Shown here in pieces: positions 45,317-56,006 of a stretch of DNA of 64,000 bases. Position 1 is the stretch's first letter; each line of letters opens with the position of its first letter. The position numbers and the translations under genes were made by a program. The notes below the pieces were generated by a model. It had not been told where the DNA came from. It saw only the letters and a list, made by a program, of their open reading frames with translations, and ran no database searches. This DNA is from Allomyces macrogynus ATCC 38327 (Eukaryota > Blastocladiomycota > Blastocladiomycetes > Blastocladiales > Blastocladiaceae), in assembly GCA_000151295.1 (NCBI GenBank), contig GG745329.1, forward strand, positions 358,908 through 422,907. Direction: 5' to 3'.

Positions 45317-45641
45317 AGCGTTAGGGGGTTGATTTTTGGGTGGCCAGTTGTCTCTTTGAATTCGTTCGCGCTTGGTTTGGTTTGGTTTGGTTCGGTTTGG
45401 CGGTGTTTGTCATTTCGCCCAGTTTTGGTTGCTGCTGCTGCCTTCTTTCATTTGTGTTTGGGTCTGCCTGGTTCATTTGTGCGTTCGCTCTCGTTTGTCC
45501 TCCCGGGCCGAATACCCTCGGCGCCCGCTCTCTAGTCTCTATCTCTTTCCTCGTCCTACCTAGTACATTTGCGCGTTCTTTCGTTTACGTTGGAGTGGCT
45601 CGCGTCGACGACGTGCCGTGGAGGAAGCCAAAGACGTGGAA
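45317..45641. other. Convergent intergenic region, T-rich with GGTTT tandem units
   Basis: 325 bp between convergent genes. A tandem run of TTGGT/TTCGG-type pentamers occupies about 45371-45406 and the region as a whole is T-rich, fitting 3' UTR sequence. Confidence 0.5.
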
Positions 45642-46233
45642 TTATCGCGTCGTGTAGGACATGATGAGGGACAGGATCGACATGCTCCAGATTTGACCTG
45701 AGTGCAGTCCAGCCTCTTGTTCTACAAGTGCAATGTTCATATCAGAGCCAGGACCAACACATGACATCGCGAAGGGGGACGCGTCGGTACCCGATACTTT
45801 CCGCCGCATCTGCGCAAAGAGACAGCAGAAGAACGACAGCCACGCCGTGTAATGAAACTACGTACGGTCGACGGATCGCGAGTGAGGACAGCGGCCGGTG
45901 GGTGGAGAACGTTGACTGACCACGGACCCGCAGCATCAGCGACCCGATCGCAATCATGAGCGCAGCGCCCTGGAAATAGTCGAACGCAATCTCCTCCTTT
46001 TTCGGCTTTTCAATGGCCGTCTACGACGACGTGTAAAGCCAGCGCGCGTGGTCAGTATTGGTCAAGTCGGGGTGGAGAGCTCAGACTTGCTCGAGCTCGA
46101 CGCGTGTTGCAAGCTGCTGGGCGCAAGCGAGCGTGCTAGACTGGTTTATGGTCGGGTTGGTACGAACGGGGATGACGAGGTCCTCGCGGCGCGGGTCACC
46201 GCGCACATCGAAGCGCGGGAACTCGGACATCAT
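45642..46233 (-). CDS. Asterix/WDR83OS homologue, PAT-complex subunit
   Basis: Small ER membrane protein that, with CCDC47, forms the PAT complex chaperoning multipass proteins during insertion. The four exons are each too short to stand out alone: 46233-46087, 46020-45928, 45857-45761 and 45697-45642. They join in phase to 130 residues with introns of 66, 70 and 63 nt. Family landmarks are DPRREDLVIPVRTNPT near the N-terminus, FDYFQGAALMIAIGSLMLR, HYTAWLSFFCCLFAQM with the following basic stretch and DASPFAMS, and a last helix SMSILSLIMSYTTR. The order of three hydrophobic segments and the MSYTTR-like ending agree with the Asterix family. The N-terminus is about 25 residues longer than in animals. 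It diverges from RIC1 across 189 bp. Confidence 0.82.
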
Positions 46234-46422
46234 TGCAGCAAGTGCTGAGCGTCGATACTGGCGTTGCTATTCTGTGATTTGTCGTCAACGACGGAGGAAA
46301 ACACACGGTGAGCAAGGATGCGACGTCCGCCAGATCACGCCCACGTGTCGTTGACTTGGCCGGTGCAATCCGCTGTGCCCTCTCCACCCTCGCTGCCAGC
46401 GCCTTTTCGCTCGGCCAGAACA
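46234..46422. promoter_or_regulatory. Short divergent promoter (Asterix / RIC1)
   Basis: Only 189 bp separate the two divergent start codons, so promoter elements and both 5' UTRs must be shared or overlapping. No TATA-like element was obvious. Confidence 0.5.
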
Positions 46423-49400
46423 ATGTACTTTGCCAGCGGCACGCCCCGTGTCGCGACTGTCGCCGACGAAGACTTGGAGCAGCTCGATGTCAATGCGACG
46501 CATTTCACGCAGCCCGACGGCACCATCCTCGCCGTGCGTGAAAACTGGGACGCGTCGCTGTTTGCGACGCTGAGCATCCGCGCGCTCTACCTGTGGACGA
46601 GCAAGGTTGGTCAAGTGCTGCAGCTTCCCAATGGACCGACCAGAGCGGCTCGACTGATTCAGGTTGCGCGCGTCGCGACCGCGGCTGTCATGACTAGCCG
46701 ACCGTCGTGATTTCCAAGGTCTACCGAAGCGTCGACGATGTCGATGAGTACGGCGAGAATGAGCGGCTGTTCTGGAAGCTCGATTCGTCCATGATTGGCG
46801 TGATTGTACGCATTCTTTGGATCTGGCGAGAGCGAACGGAGGAGCAAGTGCTGATTGCCGCTCCGACCACAGACCCGGCGCGGATTCTTGCTCTTGTACA
46901 GCTTGCAAGTCACGGACGGCGCGCGCGTCTTTGCGCCCAAGTTCCAGCAATTGCACCATTTCAGCGTCGGGCCTGGCGAGGCCGCAGGGCTCCCGCTCGT
47001 CGAGCTCGTGTTCCAAGCGCGCTTCTTGGTCGAGTCGGGCGGGATCTGCAGGTGCGCAGCGGTCACGACCACTGGAACGAACGGCGTGCTGGAACTGAAC
47101 CAACCACAGTGGCCTCTTTGTAGAGGACGAGGTGATTGTCGCGTCGCGCGCCAACGGCTCGATCCACACGATTCATTTCGACGACGACCAGATTGGCGCG
47201 GAGAGCGTTCAGCTGCACCAGGTCGATGGGTTTTCGGACGTCGGTGCCGGTATGGAACCGCTCTGAACCAGATCTGTCTTTCTTGCCGTGCTCAATCGCT
47301 GACCACCGGCCGGATCCCAGGTGTCTACGTCAAGGAAGTCGTTTATTCGCGCGAGTTCAACGCCTTCTTTTGGCTCCTGTCTGACGGCCGCTTGTTCGCC
47401 GTCAAACGGCATGTCGATGACGACGACGATCTGGTGCCTCCTGCCAATGGCAACGCAGCGGTACCTGCCGCACCTGGAAACGGCTACGACGCTTCTTCAC
47501 CCGCACTTCGCCCCAATGATGACGACCACGAGGACGCGGCATCCGATGTCCCGAGCAGCGAATTTGACTCGGAGATTGACTCCAACTCGGCGCGCGGCAC
47601 GCCTGTCGAGCACGCAGAGTCCGTCGTCGACGAACTCGCGAGTGAATCGACACCCGCGCTCTCGGCATGGAACTCGGAGGCGTCGCTGCCTGCCGACGAC
47701 CCGCCCGCATTGACCTACCGCTGGGCTGGCCAACGCGTTGGCGACGGCCCGTACGTTGCGCTCGCCGTCAACGCGCGGTTCAACCTGCTCAGTCTTGGTC
47801 GTGCCGACGGCACCTACGAGCTGCACGAATGGCGCAAGTCGGCGTTTTTCGGCAGTGTGACGGGCGACCCATGGACGCGTCGAGTCTCGCACGTGGCGGA
47901 TCTGGTCGTGCACACGGGCCGCAACGCGATCAGCTGCATGGTCTGGAGCTGGGACGGGATGGCGCTCATGATTGGGTACCATTCGTGCGGGTTCGTGGTC
48001 GTGTCGACCTACGGGTATCCGCTGCTCGTCGCGACCAAGAAGGCCGTGATTGCGGCCAATCCTGGGTGCGTGGTGGCTGATTCCGTTCGCTACCGCGTCG
48101 ATGATAACTAACGGGATGGTCTGCGGCGTAGTGAGACCGTCCATATGGATTCGTACCTGTTCGGCGTCAACTCTGCGTTCTGGGGCTGCGGGTGCTTTGA
48201 TCTCTTTGTCTTGCCGACCAATGCCATGGAGGACGGTACGATACTCGCATTGATTTCCACGAGGTGCCTGAACGATCGTGCTGACTCGCCTTACCGCAAT
48301 CGTTTAGCCACGTCCAGCGTTCTCTATCTGCTCCCGTTTGTTCGGTCCGCGGCCGCCAACAACCAACTCGCCGACAACTTTGCCCACCCGCTGCTGATCG
48401 GGTCCGACGCGTGCAGTCTTCTCGCTGAGACCAGCGTCGAGGCCCTCGACGGCCCGCTTCGGCAAAAGCACATTCGGTTCCCGAACATGTACATTTCCGA
48501 AAACTGGCCCGTCACGGTACATCACGGTTTGCTTCTGTTTGCTTCGACGCGGCCCGTAGACTCATCATGCCGTCGTGTAGATTGCTGCGATTGACGGCAA
48601 GGGCCGGAACCTCGTCATTGGTGGTCGTCGTGGGCTGGCCCTATTTTCACGTGAGCTCGGCCGGTGGAAGCTGTTTTCGAACCACCAGCAGGAGCAGTCG
48701 TTTGTGTGCCGCGGCGTGTGCTTTGTCGGCACGCACCTGGTTACGCTCGTGCAGCTCGTCACGTCCGAGTTTCGGGTTCGCTCATCCTTGCTCCCTTGGC
48801 CTCTTGTCGCGGTACCAGCCTGACGCATTTGCGGTGCTCTAGCTGTGGATGTTCAACCCGAGCAACAGCCTCGACCTCAACCTGATCTGCGACCAAGTCG
48901 AGTTGCCCATGGATTCACCGTCATATTTGGCGAGCGTCGGGCCGCAGGTCATTGTCATGTCGGCCGACGGCGACGTGGTCGAGTACTGGATCGATTCGGC
49001 CAACGAAATGTTCCAGGTCGGGCGGCAATGGGTCCTACCCGACACGGTCGACGCGTCCAATGTCATGGCTGTGCGCCGGCTCGGGCGTGTCGATGGGCCA
49101 CTGGTTATGCTTGCTGCCGGCCAGCTGTTCATGTGCGATGACATGGAAGTTGCACGAATGGGGTCGCCTACCGTGACCGCGATTGCGAACAATGTCGAGG
49201 CGATTGTCGCCGTGAATCGCGTCCGTGGGTGTCCGGATCCGTTTGCTTGGACTGTGAGTCGCGATCAGTGCCGCGTACGTTTCCTCACCTCCCCTTCCAG
49301 CCGCTCGATGGCTGACCGGCTCTCTTCGCGTGTAGGTGTTTGTGAATGGCAAGCAAGAGCTTGTCATTCCTATGGACTCGGTGATGCTCAGTACGTTGCA

Positions 49401-51344
49401 TCGCATGTCCGATCCCTTCTTGTGCGCCGCGGCATCTGACTCGTATTCTTTCGGTTTCGCTAGCCGTCGTCGGCAAGTACGGCATTATGATTGGCGTCAA
49501 CGAGGCCATCACGTCGCGCCCGAGTTTTGACATTCTCACCTACGAGATGACCACAAAGGTCCGCTCCGACCTTCCGTCTGGATCATTTGGCCAGATGACT
49601 GACGTCGCGATCCGGCCCGCTAGACGAGTCTCTTCATCCACTTCGTCACCGAATTCCTGCTCCGCGCGCGCGGTCTCGAGGCTGCACAGGACTTTGCCGA
49701 CCAGTACCTGCACCTCGGGTACCTGAACCACGCGCTGGAAATGCTGCTGCACCGCGTGTGGGAGCGCGAGGCCGATACGTTTGCCGGATTCAGTGACCAG
49801 GCGCTCTTGCCCCGCGTCATCCAGTTTTTGCGCCATTTCGACGACTACCTCGATATTTTGGTCAACTGCACGCGCAAAACAGAGCTGTCGATGTGGGATT
49901 ATCTGTTCTCGATTGTGGGGAGCCCGCAGGCGCTGTTCGAGGTGCGGCCGTATATTTTGTTCTTCCATTGTGTGTTAGTGGTCGTCCTCACCCACGTTCC
50001 TCTTTGCACTAGGAATGCCTCGAAGCAAACCGGCTCCATACCGCGACGGCATTCTTGGTAATCCTGCACAACATGGAGTCGCACTCGCTCAGCGGCAAGG
50101 TACGTTGAACACAGTCGGTACTTCTCCGCTCACCTCGGGATCCTGACCTCATTGCCAATCCACGCCCGTAGGACTCGGTTCGACTCCTCGAAAGAGTGCT
50201 GCAGAGCGAGAACTTCGAGCTGACGCGCGATCTCGTGCGTTTCCTGCGGTCGATTGCTGGCAAGGGCGCGAGCGTACGGCTCTGGCAGAACCGCAACGAC
50301 GCCATGTACATTCACAAGTCAAGCTCGTCGCATATGTCGCTGTCGGCCATGGCCACCGGGGACCAGGAGGATTCCTGCGTAAGCTGAGCTCTTTTAAGTG
50401 GTGACCGGGCCGCGTTCGAGTGCTGACCGCTGCATGTAGCTGTACCTCGAGATCCTGATTAGCCGGCACGCGCGCAAATTGCTGCAGTACCATCGACTCA
50501 AGTCGCTATATACGATGACGCGCACGCTCGACTTCCCGCTCGGCCAATGGCTTGCGCGTGAGCGGTACGCAACTTCTCCACCCCATCGCATCGATCATTG
50601 CCGGCCCTGATGGCCCATTCTCGCTTCCGACGATCATGCAGCAATCGCGGCGCGGTCCTCAGTAACCACCTCGACGCGCTCAAGGCGCTCCACCGCCAAT
50701 TCCAATGGCCGTACCCGACCGAGTTCCATGCGATCCCGATGCCCGCGACCGCCAACGTGGCCCCACGCGTTGGCTCCGCACCCGACCCGACCCCCGTAAC
50801 GCACGCGTCGCCGCTCCTGCGGCGCCACTCGATCAGCGGTCTCCCCGACGGCCCCATCCCACCGACGGGCTCCCCCGCGCTCCGCGCAGCGGCCCTCTCA
50901 CCCTCCCCTTCCCGCGGCCGTGCCGGCAGCCCGCCGCTCCCAACGCGCCGCGCACTTCGCAGCACGTCGCGCGCACGTTCTCCACCACCGCCAACATCCG
51001 CGTCGTCCATGTCGAGCTCGCCGCGCACGCCGTCTTTGCGCACGCGGCGGTCGTTTAGTCTCGTCGAGGCGCACGTCTTGCAGCCGGCGCCGCCCGGGTC
51101 GGTGGCGGCCGCGGACCACGAGACGGTGCGCGCGCTGCGTCGGATCATGGCCGAGGCACAGTGTTTTGGGTGGGCGCTGCTCTTGTCGGCGCTGTTGCTC
51201 GACTGGCGCGCTGTCATGGAAATGGTGATGCGGTATGGGTTGGCCGACGAGTGGGCGCGCGTGCGGGCCGCGCTGGTGGCGGTGGAGAGTGAGGGGTACC
51301 GCGCGATGGTAAGGGCGATTGATGAGCGGGTTGCAGGTGATTGA
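46423..51344 (+). CDS. RIC1: RIC1 homologue, Rab6/Ypt6 guanine-nucleotide exchange subunit
   Basis: With RGP1 this protein activates Ypt6/Rab6 for endosome-to-Golgi traffic. Sixteen exons join in phase: 46423-46605, 46698-46805, 46873-47051, 47110-47249, 47321-48065, 48132-48235, 48308-48516, 48581-48775, 48843-49274, 49336-49390, 49464-49558, 49624-49941, 50013-50099, 50172-50378, 50440-50564 and 50642-51344, giving 1294 residues. MYFASGTP at the start, the N-terminal propeller (LFWKLDSSMIGVI, ISCMVWSWDGMALMIGYHSC) and the signature IAAIDGKGRNLVIGGRRGLA with RWKLFSN identify the family. The RIC1 helical domain follows (LFIHFVTEFLLRARGLEAAQ, YLNHALEMLLHRVWE, FLRHFDDYLDILVNCTRKTE, FELTRDLVRFLRSIAGKG). 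A Pro/Ser-rich insertion in exon 16 precedes the last helices. Exon 6 to 7 could be read through in frame (72-nt intron). Confidence 0.92.
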
Positions 51345-51705
51345 GCGCGCCGTTGTGGGCGGCGTTGGCTCGTGTTGTGGGCCATGATGATTTGAAGCAG
51401 AAATGCGAGTGTTTGGGCTGGGATCGTTTTAAGTTTTCTGTTTCGTCCTCGTTCGCGGTCATGTTTGCCATCAAAAAATTGGAGCAACTGCGCTGCCGCG
51501 ATGGGGCACCATACGCCGACTACGCCGACAGGGCAAGTCTTGCTTGTCGGTTTTTGCCAGCCGGTCCGACTGTCGAGTCACCACTCTGACCGCGCTTGAA
51601 CCGCATGGGCGGGCAGATGAATGCAAAAGGACCCTGACAAGAGAAAAAAACAAGATTTGTCAAAGAAATTGGTTATTTAGACCTCGCAACACACGACGCC
51701 GCTTT
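51345..51705. other. Convergent intergenic region
   Basis: 361 bp between convergent RIC1 and uL13 genes. Only 3' UTR-like sequence is present. Confidence 0.5.
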
Positions 51706-52737
51706 TCAGTAGCCGAACGCCGAGAGCTTCTCCTTGATGGCCGAGACGTTCTTCGACGCGGCGGCCTTGGCGGTCGCCGACGACTTCTTGGCCTTGGCCT
51801 TCTCGAACGCGGCCGTGCCCTTGGTCTTGCGCTTCTCCTCGAGCTTGGCAACGACATCGGCGTACTTCCAGCCAACCTCAGCCGAGAGACGGCCGACACG
51901 CGTGAACTTGCGGCCGGGCTTGAGGCGCAGGACACGGAGAGCCGACGGCACAACCATGCGCTTGACGCGGTCGTACGGGGCCGGGACACCCTCGAAGACC
52001 TTGAGGCGCTGCAGGGCGGCGGCACCGCGCGGCGTCTTGTGCGGGACCATACCGCGCACGGCCTTGTAGAAGATGCGCGACGGCGCGCGGAAGTGGAACG
52101 AGCCACGGGCCGGGTTCACAACGCAGCGCTTACGCAGGTAGGCATGGTAGCGCAGCTTGTTGCGGAAGAAGGGACCGGCAATGTTGAGCTCCTCGCAGCG
52201 CACAATGACGATCTTCTGGCCCGACAGCAGCTGCTTGGCGACGATCGAGGCAAGGCGACCGAGGAGGTGGCCCTTACCGTCGATGACAACGACCTAGTTG
52301 AGGTGGAAAGAAAAGTGGTGAGCGAACCGGCCGTGAAGCGGGAGAAGTCACCGCTTGCCGAAGCGCAAGCTCGTTTTGCCCGCACGTCGTCCGCCGCGTC
52401 GATCAGGCTGCTCCGCGGGCAGCGACGGTGCACAGCACACAAACCGGCAGAGAATGCCTTTGGACGCGCCGCGTCTCGACGAGCGCAAGAGGTCATTTCC
52501 GGATGACCTCTTACGCAAGTCACCGGCGTCGTATCCTCGCCGCTGCAGCAGCCGCGCGCGCGCGTAATCGAAGCCTCGCAGGGGTCGGCGGCGGCCGAGT
52601 GCCGGTCGGGCCAGCGCATCATCGCCAGCGCGGCTGCGAGCGAGGGGGGTTGAGGGCGGACGAGCGAGCGGGAGCGGCTCACGGCGAGCAGGCGAGCGGG
52701 TGGCGAGGAGGAGGCCGACCTTCTGGAAAGTGCTCAT
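51706..52737 (-). CDS. RPL16: 60S ribosomal protein uL13 (L13a/L16)
   Basis: Large-subunit ribosomal protein. Exon 1 (52737-52720) encodes only MSTFQK; exon 2 (52293-51706) starts [20 protein letters not shown] and continues through [46 protein letters not shown] and YKYADVV-like [16 protein letters not shown], giving 201 residues, the normal eukaryotic length. The single intron is 426 nt, far longer than the 60-100 nt norm in the window. That is typical of ribosomal-protein genes with a regulatory first intron after a tiny first exon. A perfect inverted repeat lies inside it (separate entry). Confidence 0.95.
52487..52512. other. Perfect 10-bp hairpin in the uL13 intron
   Basis: AAGAGGTCAT (52487-52496) and ATGACCTCTT (52503-52512) are exact inverted repeats around a 6-nt loop TTCCGG. 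After one mismatch two more G-C pairs can form. It lies inside the long intron of the ribosomal-protein gene on the minus strand. Its function is unknown. Confidence 0.85.
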
Positions 52738-53202
52738 GGCTGAAACGGTCCAAAGGGCCAAATGTTTGGTGGGAGGGAGAGCGGCGCAGGTCGAGGTTGG
52801 CGCTCTCTAGTCGTGCGGTGCCTTGTCTCGTGCTGTAGTGCCGGCCGGCCGCTCCTCGGAGCCTTGGCGCCCCCGCGTCGCAGCGTCGCGTGCCGCCGCG
52901 TGCGCCGTTGCCATGTGGTCAGGCGCCGTTGCCATGCGGTCCATCCGGCCGCGCCCCTGCCATTCGCGCCCGAGCAACGTGCCACGCCGCTCGCCTGCCA
53001 CAGCCATCGTTGCCGGACCACGCCACCCTGCCTGTCGGGAGACACTGTCGCCCACCGACTCCCACCATGCCGGCGTCGTCTTCTCGTCCACCCACTCTCC
53101 AATTCACACCTCCAACAAGTACCGTGCTCAACCTCGTCACTTCGCCAACCACGACAACGTCGCTGCGAGAAGCAGCTCTCCAACACCAACCAGCCAGCCA
53201 AC
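52738..53202. promoter_or_regulatory. Divergent promoter region (uL13 / Nup53-like)
   Basis: 465 bp between divergent starts. Open frames here are continuations without an ATG in good context. No gene is visible. Confidence 0.4.
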
Positions 53203-54051
53203 ATGCAGCAGCCCCCAGCGACCCCGTGCCATGGCGCCGCCGCGCCCGTCCCGACCATGCCCGCCTACCAAAGGGACGACATGCCGCGTCCCCCCCGTCC
53301 TTCGTCGCCGACCTCGGTGCCGCCCGGCCTCGACTTGCCGCCCTCCACCACCTTCCGGGAAGCCTACGTACCATCGGCCGCCAGTGCTGCCCCCGGTATC
53401 GACAACGTCCCGCCACCTGCTCGTGTGGTACGTTTGTCCGCGATAACAGGTGCCTCAACGTCGAGAAGTACTGGCCTTTCGTGCACATAGACCCCCTTCA
53501 GCGACTCGTTCCGCGCCACCTCCGCTGCTGATACTGCCAGACCATCCGTGTCCGCACCGCGGCTCCCGCCCCTCGACGCGTCGGAGCCTCCCGAAACTCC
53601 TCTGACGCGCTCGACGACGACGACTGTCACCGCCTTCGCGGCCGTACCCATTTCCGGCGACCGTCTTGCCAAGTATTTCGAGCAGTACGGCTGCGTGACC
53701 GTCGAGGCCATTTCCTCTGCCCCTGGCGCGGCCGCGGGCAGTACGTGGACCGTCACGTTCGAATCGCCTAATAGAGCGGTTGCTGCGCTTTGCGTGCCGT
53801 GCAGTGCGTGGACCGTCACGTTCGCATCGCCCGATGCCGCGGTTACTACGCTTGCCGTGCCCACGTTCCTGCTCGATCGTCGCGTGCCCGTGGGCCTGAT
53901 GCCAACCAAGTTGTTCAAGTCGGGCTGGATGGCAAAGCCGCGGTCGACGCTGCATCAAGACTCGGCGGCCGACCTGAGCGCGCCGCTCTTTGCCCCGCCG
54001 ACCAGCGCCGGGCCCGGGTTCTGGGGCACCGTCAAGAGTTTGCTGCAATAG
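53203..54051 (+). CDS. Nup53/Nup35-like nucleoporin with RRM-type domain
   Basis: Predicted 260 residues from exons 53203-53435 and 53502-54051 (donor GTCCGC, acceptor CTTCAG). After a Pro/Ser-rich disordered N-terminus, residues about 110-190 resemble the Nup35-type RRM: TVTAFAAVPISGDRLAKYF, EQYGCVTVEAISS, WTVTFESPNRAVAAL, then RRVPVGLMPTKLF, analogous to the GVKPC-type strand of the family. The C-terminus ends GFWGTVKSLLQ, a short amphipathic helix as found at the membrane-binding end of Nup53. The RRM carries an internal 21-codon tandem duplication (53744-53806 and 53807-53869). No FG repeats are seen. The assignment rests on domain pattern and C-terminus only. Confidence 0.55.
53744..53869. 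repeat. 63-bp tandem duplication in the Nup53-like RRM
   Basis: Two adjacent 63-bp units, diverged but sharing an exact 18-bp start (CGTGGACCGTCACGTTCG at 53744 and 53807). Encoded versions are WTVTFESPNRAVAALCVPC and WTVTFASPDAAVTTLAVPT. The unit is 21 codons, so the frame is kept. Confidence 0.8.
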
Positions 54052-54266
54052 TAGATTGATGATGGACGGATGCGCGCAACAGTTGTGGCTTGCTGTTTGT
54101 TCGTTTCTTGTTTGATTCTTGGGATTCAGATCGATTTTTGGCCCAAGCAGCGTTGAACAGAAAACAACACGAGGTGAAGGCAGAGGATGCAAAGAACACA
54201 AAGCAAACGCTATTCACGTATGTAAACTAGAGCCAACAACCAAAACTAAACGTCGACACCCAGCCA

Positions 54267-55508
54267 TTACAGAATCGCCGGCGTGTCGCCGAGTGGTGCG
54301 CCGACATACGCGTTGCGCTCGGCATGCGGCATCGCCTCCGTGTCGCTAGGCAACGGCGGGTTCACGCGCGTGTGCAGGTAGTACTTGAGCAGCGCGTCCT
54401 TGGCCGCCTACACAGCAATCGAGCGGTCAGTTCCGTCCATCCTCCACAAATGAGATCAAGAATCGATCGTACCCGGTGCTCGGCCATCTTGATGGAACTG
54501 CCCGCGCCCTCGCCAATCTTGTCGAGCCCCGAAAAGGCACCCACCACAAACACAGGCGCCGAACTATGCCGCCCAGTCTCGTGCAGCATGCGCGACACGG
54601 GCCGTTCCCGGCCCTGTCGCTTGAGCAGCGCCGAAAGCGCGCGCTTGGGCTCATCGAGCGGCAGCAGCGGCGTCAAGTCCATGTCCTTGGTCAAGAGTGC
54701 AGCGTGAATGAACTTCTTGGCGGCCACGGCACCCTGCGCCTTGTAGAGCGCGCCGATCAGGGCCTTGGTGATCTTGGCCTGCATGCGCGCCTCCGAATCC
54801 TTGCTGGAGACTTCCTGCAAATGGCCAAATGGGAGATCTCGTTAGGAAAACAGGGTGGAGAAGCCGCGCAGGATGAGCGCAAAATCGGAGCCGCACCTGG
54901 GGCTCCCAGCGCATCACGTCCTGGACGCCAATGCTCTTGCCGAGCATGCTGAGCGTCGCCGTCGACGTGTAGGCAGCCACGGCGTCACGCAGCGTCGCTG
55001 GTGGCAAGTTCGGGTACTTGGCGTGCAGGTACTCAGTCACGTACAGGTCAAGAACCTGTTCGCCTAGAGAGAGAACGAAAATGGAGACGTGCGCCGATCA
55101 GCACTCGTATTCACGAAGCAGCGGGGGAAGCGGTCGTCTCGGAGATTTCAGGCTTGCATACCAAAGTACTGGAGCTGCTCCGAATGCGGCACCTTGCCGT
55201 CCTTGTAGGTCTTGTGCGTCGTGGCCTGTTTGAGCAGTTTGGCGCTGAAATTGAAGCCCGTGCGCGCCAGGAACGCGGCCTGTGCCGGCGTCAGGTCGCC
55301 GCGCTTCGGCGCGGCTGCCGCCTGGGTGGCCAGAGCGCGAACCGAGGTTGCTAGTGATCGCAAGCACCAATCGCCGTGGTCAGATCACTTGAATATTCGA
55401 TGCAGCGTTAACGTTGGGCGTTGTTGTTGATCACTCACCTTGAGCAATCCGGAACGTGGCGGCAGCAGGCCGCGCCAGGGTGAACAGCGAAGAACGAGCG
55501 CAGAACAT
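54267..55508 (-). CDS. Mitochondrial large-subunit ribosomal protein mL44 (yeast MRPL3)
   Basis: RNase III-like, catalytically dead protein of the mitochondrial 54S/39S subunit. Exons 55508-55439, 55350-55162, 55063-54897, 54814-54473 and 54407-54267 give 302 residues. The N-terminus (MFCARSSLFTLARPAAATFR) is a mitochondrial presequence. LTPAQAAFLARTGFNFSAKL, QATTHKTYKDGKVPHSEQLQ and YFGEQVLDLYVTEYL form the RNase III-like fold. LIGALYKAQGAVAAKKFIHA, SALLKRQGRERPVSRMLHET and SAPVFVVGAFSGLDKIGEG with SSIKMAEHRAAKDAL form the C-terminal dsRNA-binding part. The acidic catalytic residues of RNase III are not conserved, as usual for mL44. Confidence 0.88.
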
Positions 55509-56006
55509 GGTTGTTCGCGTCTTGCAGCGGGCGTTGATCCAAGTTGGCGGAGATTGGAACCGAATTGGGTCGTTTGATTTGACGGGCACGGGTTGAGCGT
55601 GGATCTCGTGCGATCAAAACTGGTCCGTAGAGCAAATTCCGGTCCAATTGAGCGGCGGCGGGTGGACAGCGTAGTCTGGCGTCGCTGTGGTCGGTCGGTA
55701 TCGTCGTTGTGCTCGAGCTGTTGGCGAATGATCCTTGGCCAGCAGCGAATGAATAATGATCCTTGGCCAGCAGTGAGTTGCAAGCGATCAGAGGGGTTGG
55801 CAAGGATCACGCGTCATCACGCTGACTGTCTCCCAGCGCACCGCAGCCTCTCCAACTCTGTCTCCCCACACTGATCGCTCGCCGAGCCGCTCGAGCAGAC
55901 TCGCGAAGCGGTCGTCGACAAACACGGAGTTGGACCAACGACGACTCGCGCAACTGCCAGCAATCCGCGCTCGATCAAGCTGCTGCATTTCCATGACCAG
56001 CCCTTG
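55509..56006. promoter_or_regulatory. Divergent promoter region (mL44 / GPI2) with a 28-bp-period duplication
   Basis: About 500 bp between divergent genes. AATGATCCTTGGCCAGCAG occurs at 55727 and again at 55755. No gene is visible. Confidence 0.5.
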
